A stretch of 14,358 bases of DNA from Candidatus Acidiferrales bacterium. Lineage in GTDB: Bacteria > Acidobacteriota > Terriglobia > Acidoferrales > UBA7541. A program made the translations under genes and the position numbers. Shown in pieces: positions 14,353 through 14,358 of the stretch (position 1 is its first letter; each line of letters opens with the position of its first letter). The notes beneath the pieces were generated by a model, which saw nothing but the letters and a program-made list of their open reading frames with translations, was not told the DNA's origin and did no database searches. The stretch covers positions 1 through 14,358 of the forward strand of contig JASHYE010000134.1 in assembly GCA_030043155.1 (NCBI GenBank). The letters are read 5' to 3'.

Positions 14353-14358
14353 AATGAC

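Overview
The window is about 14.4 kb of bacterial chromosome with mid-range GC and no phage, insertion-sequence, CRISPR or plasmid genes that I can recognise. The gene content resembles soil Acidobacteria: many small secreted proteins of unknown function, a CGNR zinc-finger regulator, a zinc-ribbon plus DUF4870 membrane protein, an M1 peptidase fused to HEAT repeats, and the decayed 5' end of what looks like an ADOP-type (acidobacterial duplicated orphan permease) gene. This placement is an inference from gene content; no rRNA or ribosomal protein gene is present to confirm it.

Left part (1-4643). The 5' end of an MFS transporter gene reads off the left edge on the minus strand. A zinc-ribbon/DUF4870 membrane protein gene and tRNA-Ser(GGA) follow on the plus strand. 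After about 530 bp without a supportable gene comes a divergent pair: a CGNR-type regulator (minus) and a group II PLP-dependent decarboxylase (plus). The decarboxylase stop codon overlaps the start of a 50-codon ORF that may be a truncated former operon partner. On the minus strand lie a short fragment-like ORF and a secreted lipocalin-like/DUF1579-like protein.

Middle part (4644-8345). An AraC-family regulator is transcribed divergently from the secreted lipocalin-like protein across 83 bp. After a 400-bp gap comes a Tat-exported arginase-family protein with a strong Shine-Dalgarno site that overlaps the stop codon of a possible 28-codon leader ORF. A secreted or anchored NTF2/SnoaL-like protein follows, then the frameshifted remnant of an ADOP permease N-terminus.

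Right part (8346-14358). Four plus-strand genes follow: a small secreted Cys-containing protein, a large secreted M1 aminopeptidase-like protein with HEAT repeats, a GNAT acetyltransferase and an APC amino acid permease. They converge on a second AraC-family regulator read from the right edge on the minus strand.

The decarboxylase, arginase-family enzyme, peptidase and APC permease all point to peptide, amino acid and amine handling at the cell envelope, but nothing shows that they form one pathway. The most notable observation is in the M1 protein: three active-site motifs depart from the canonical family residues (GGQEN for GxMEN, HELGQH for HEXXH followed by Q, and HEKG for YEKG). It is therefore either a pseudoenzyme or a distinct M1 subfamily.
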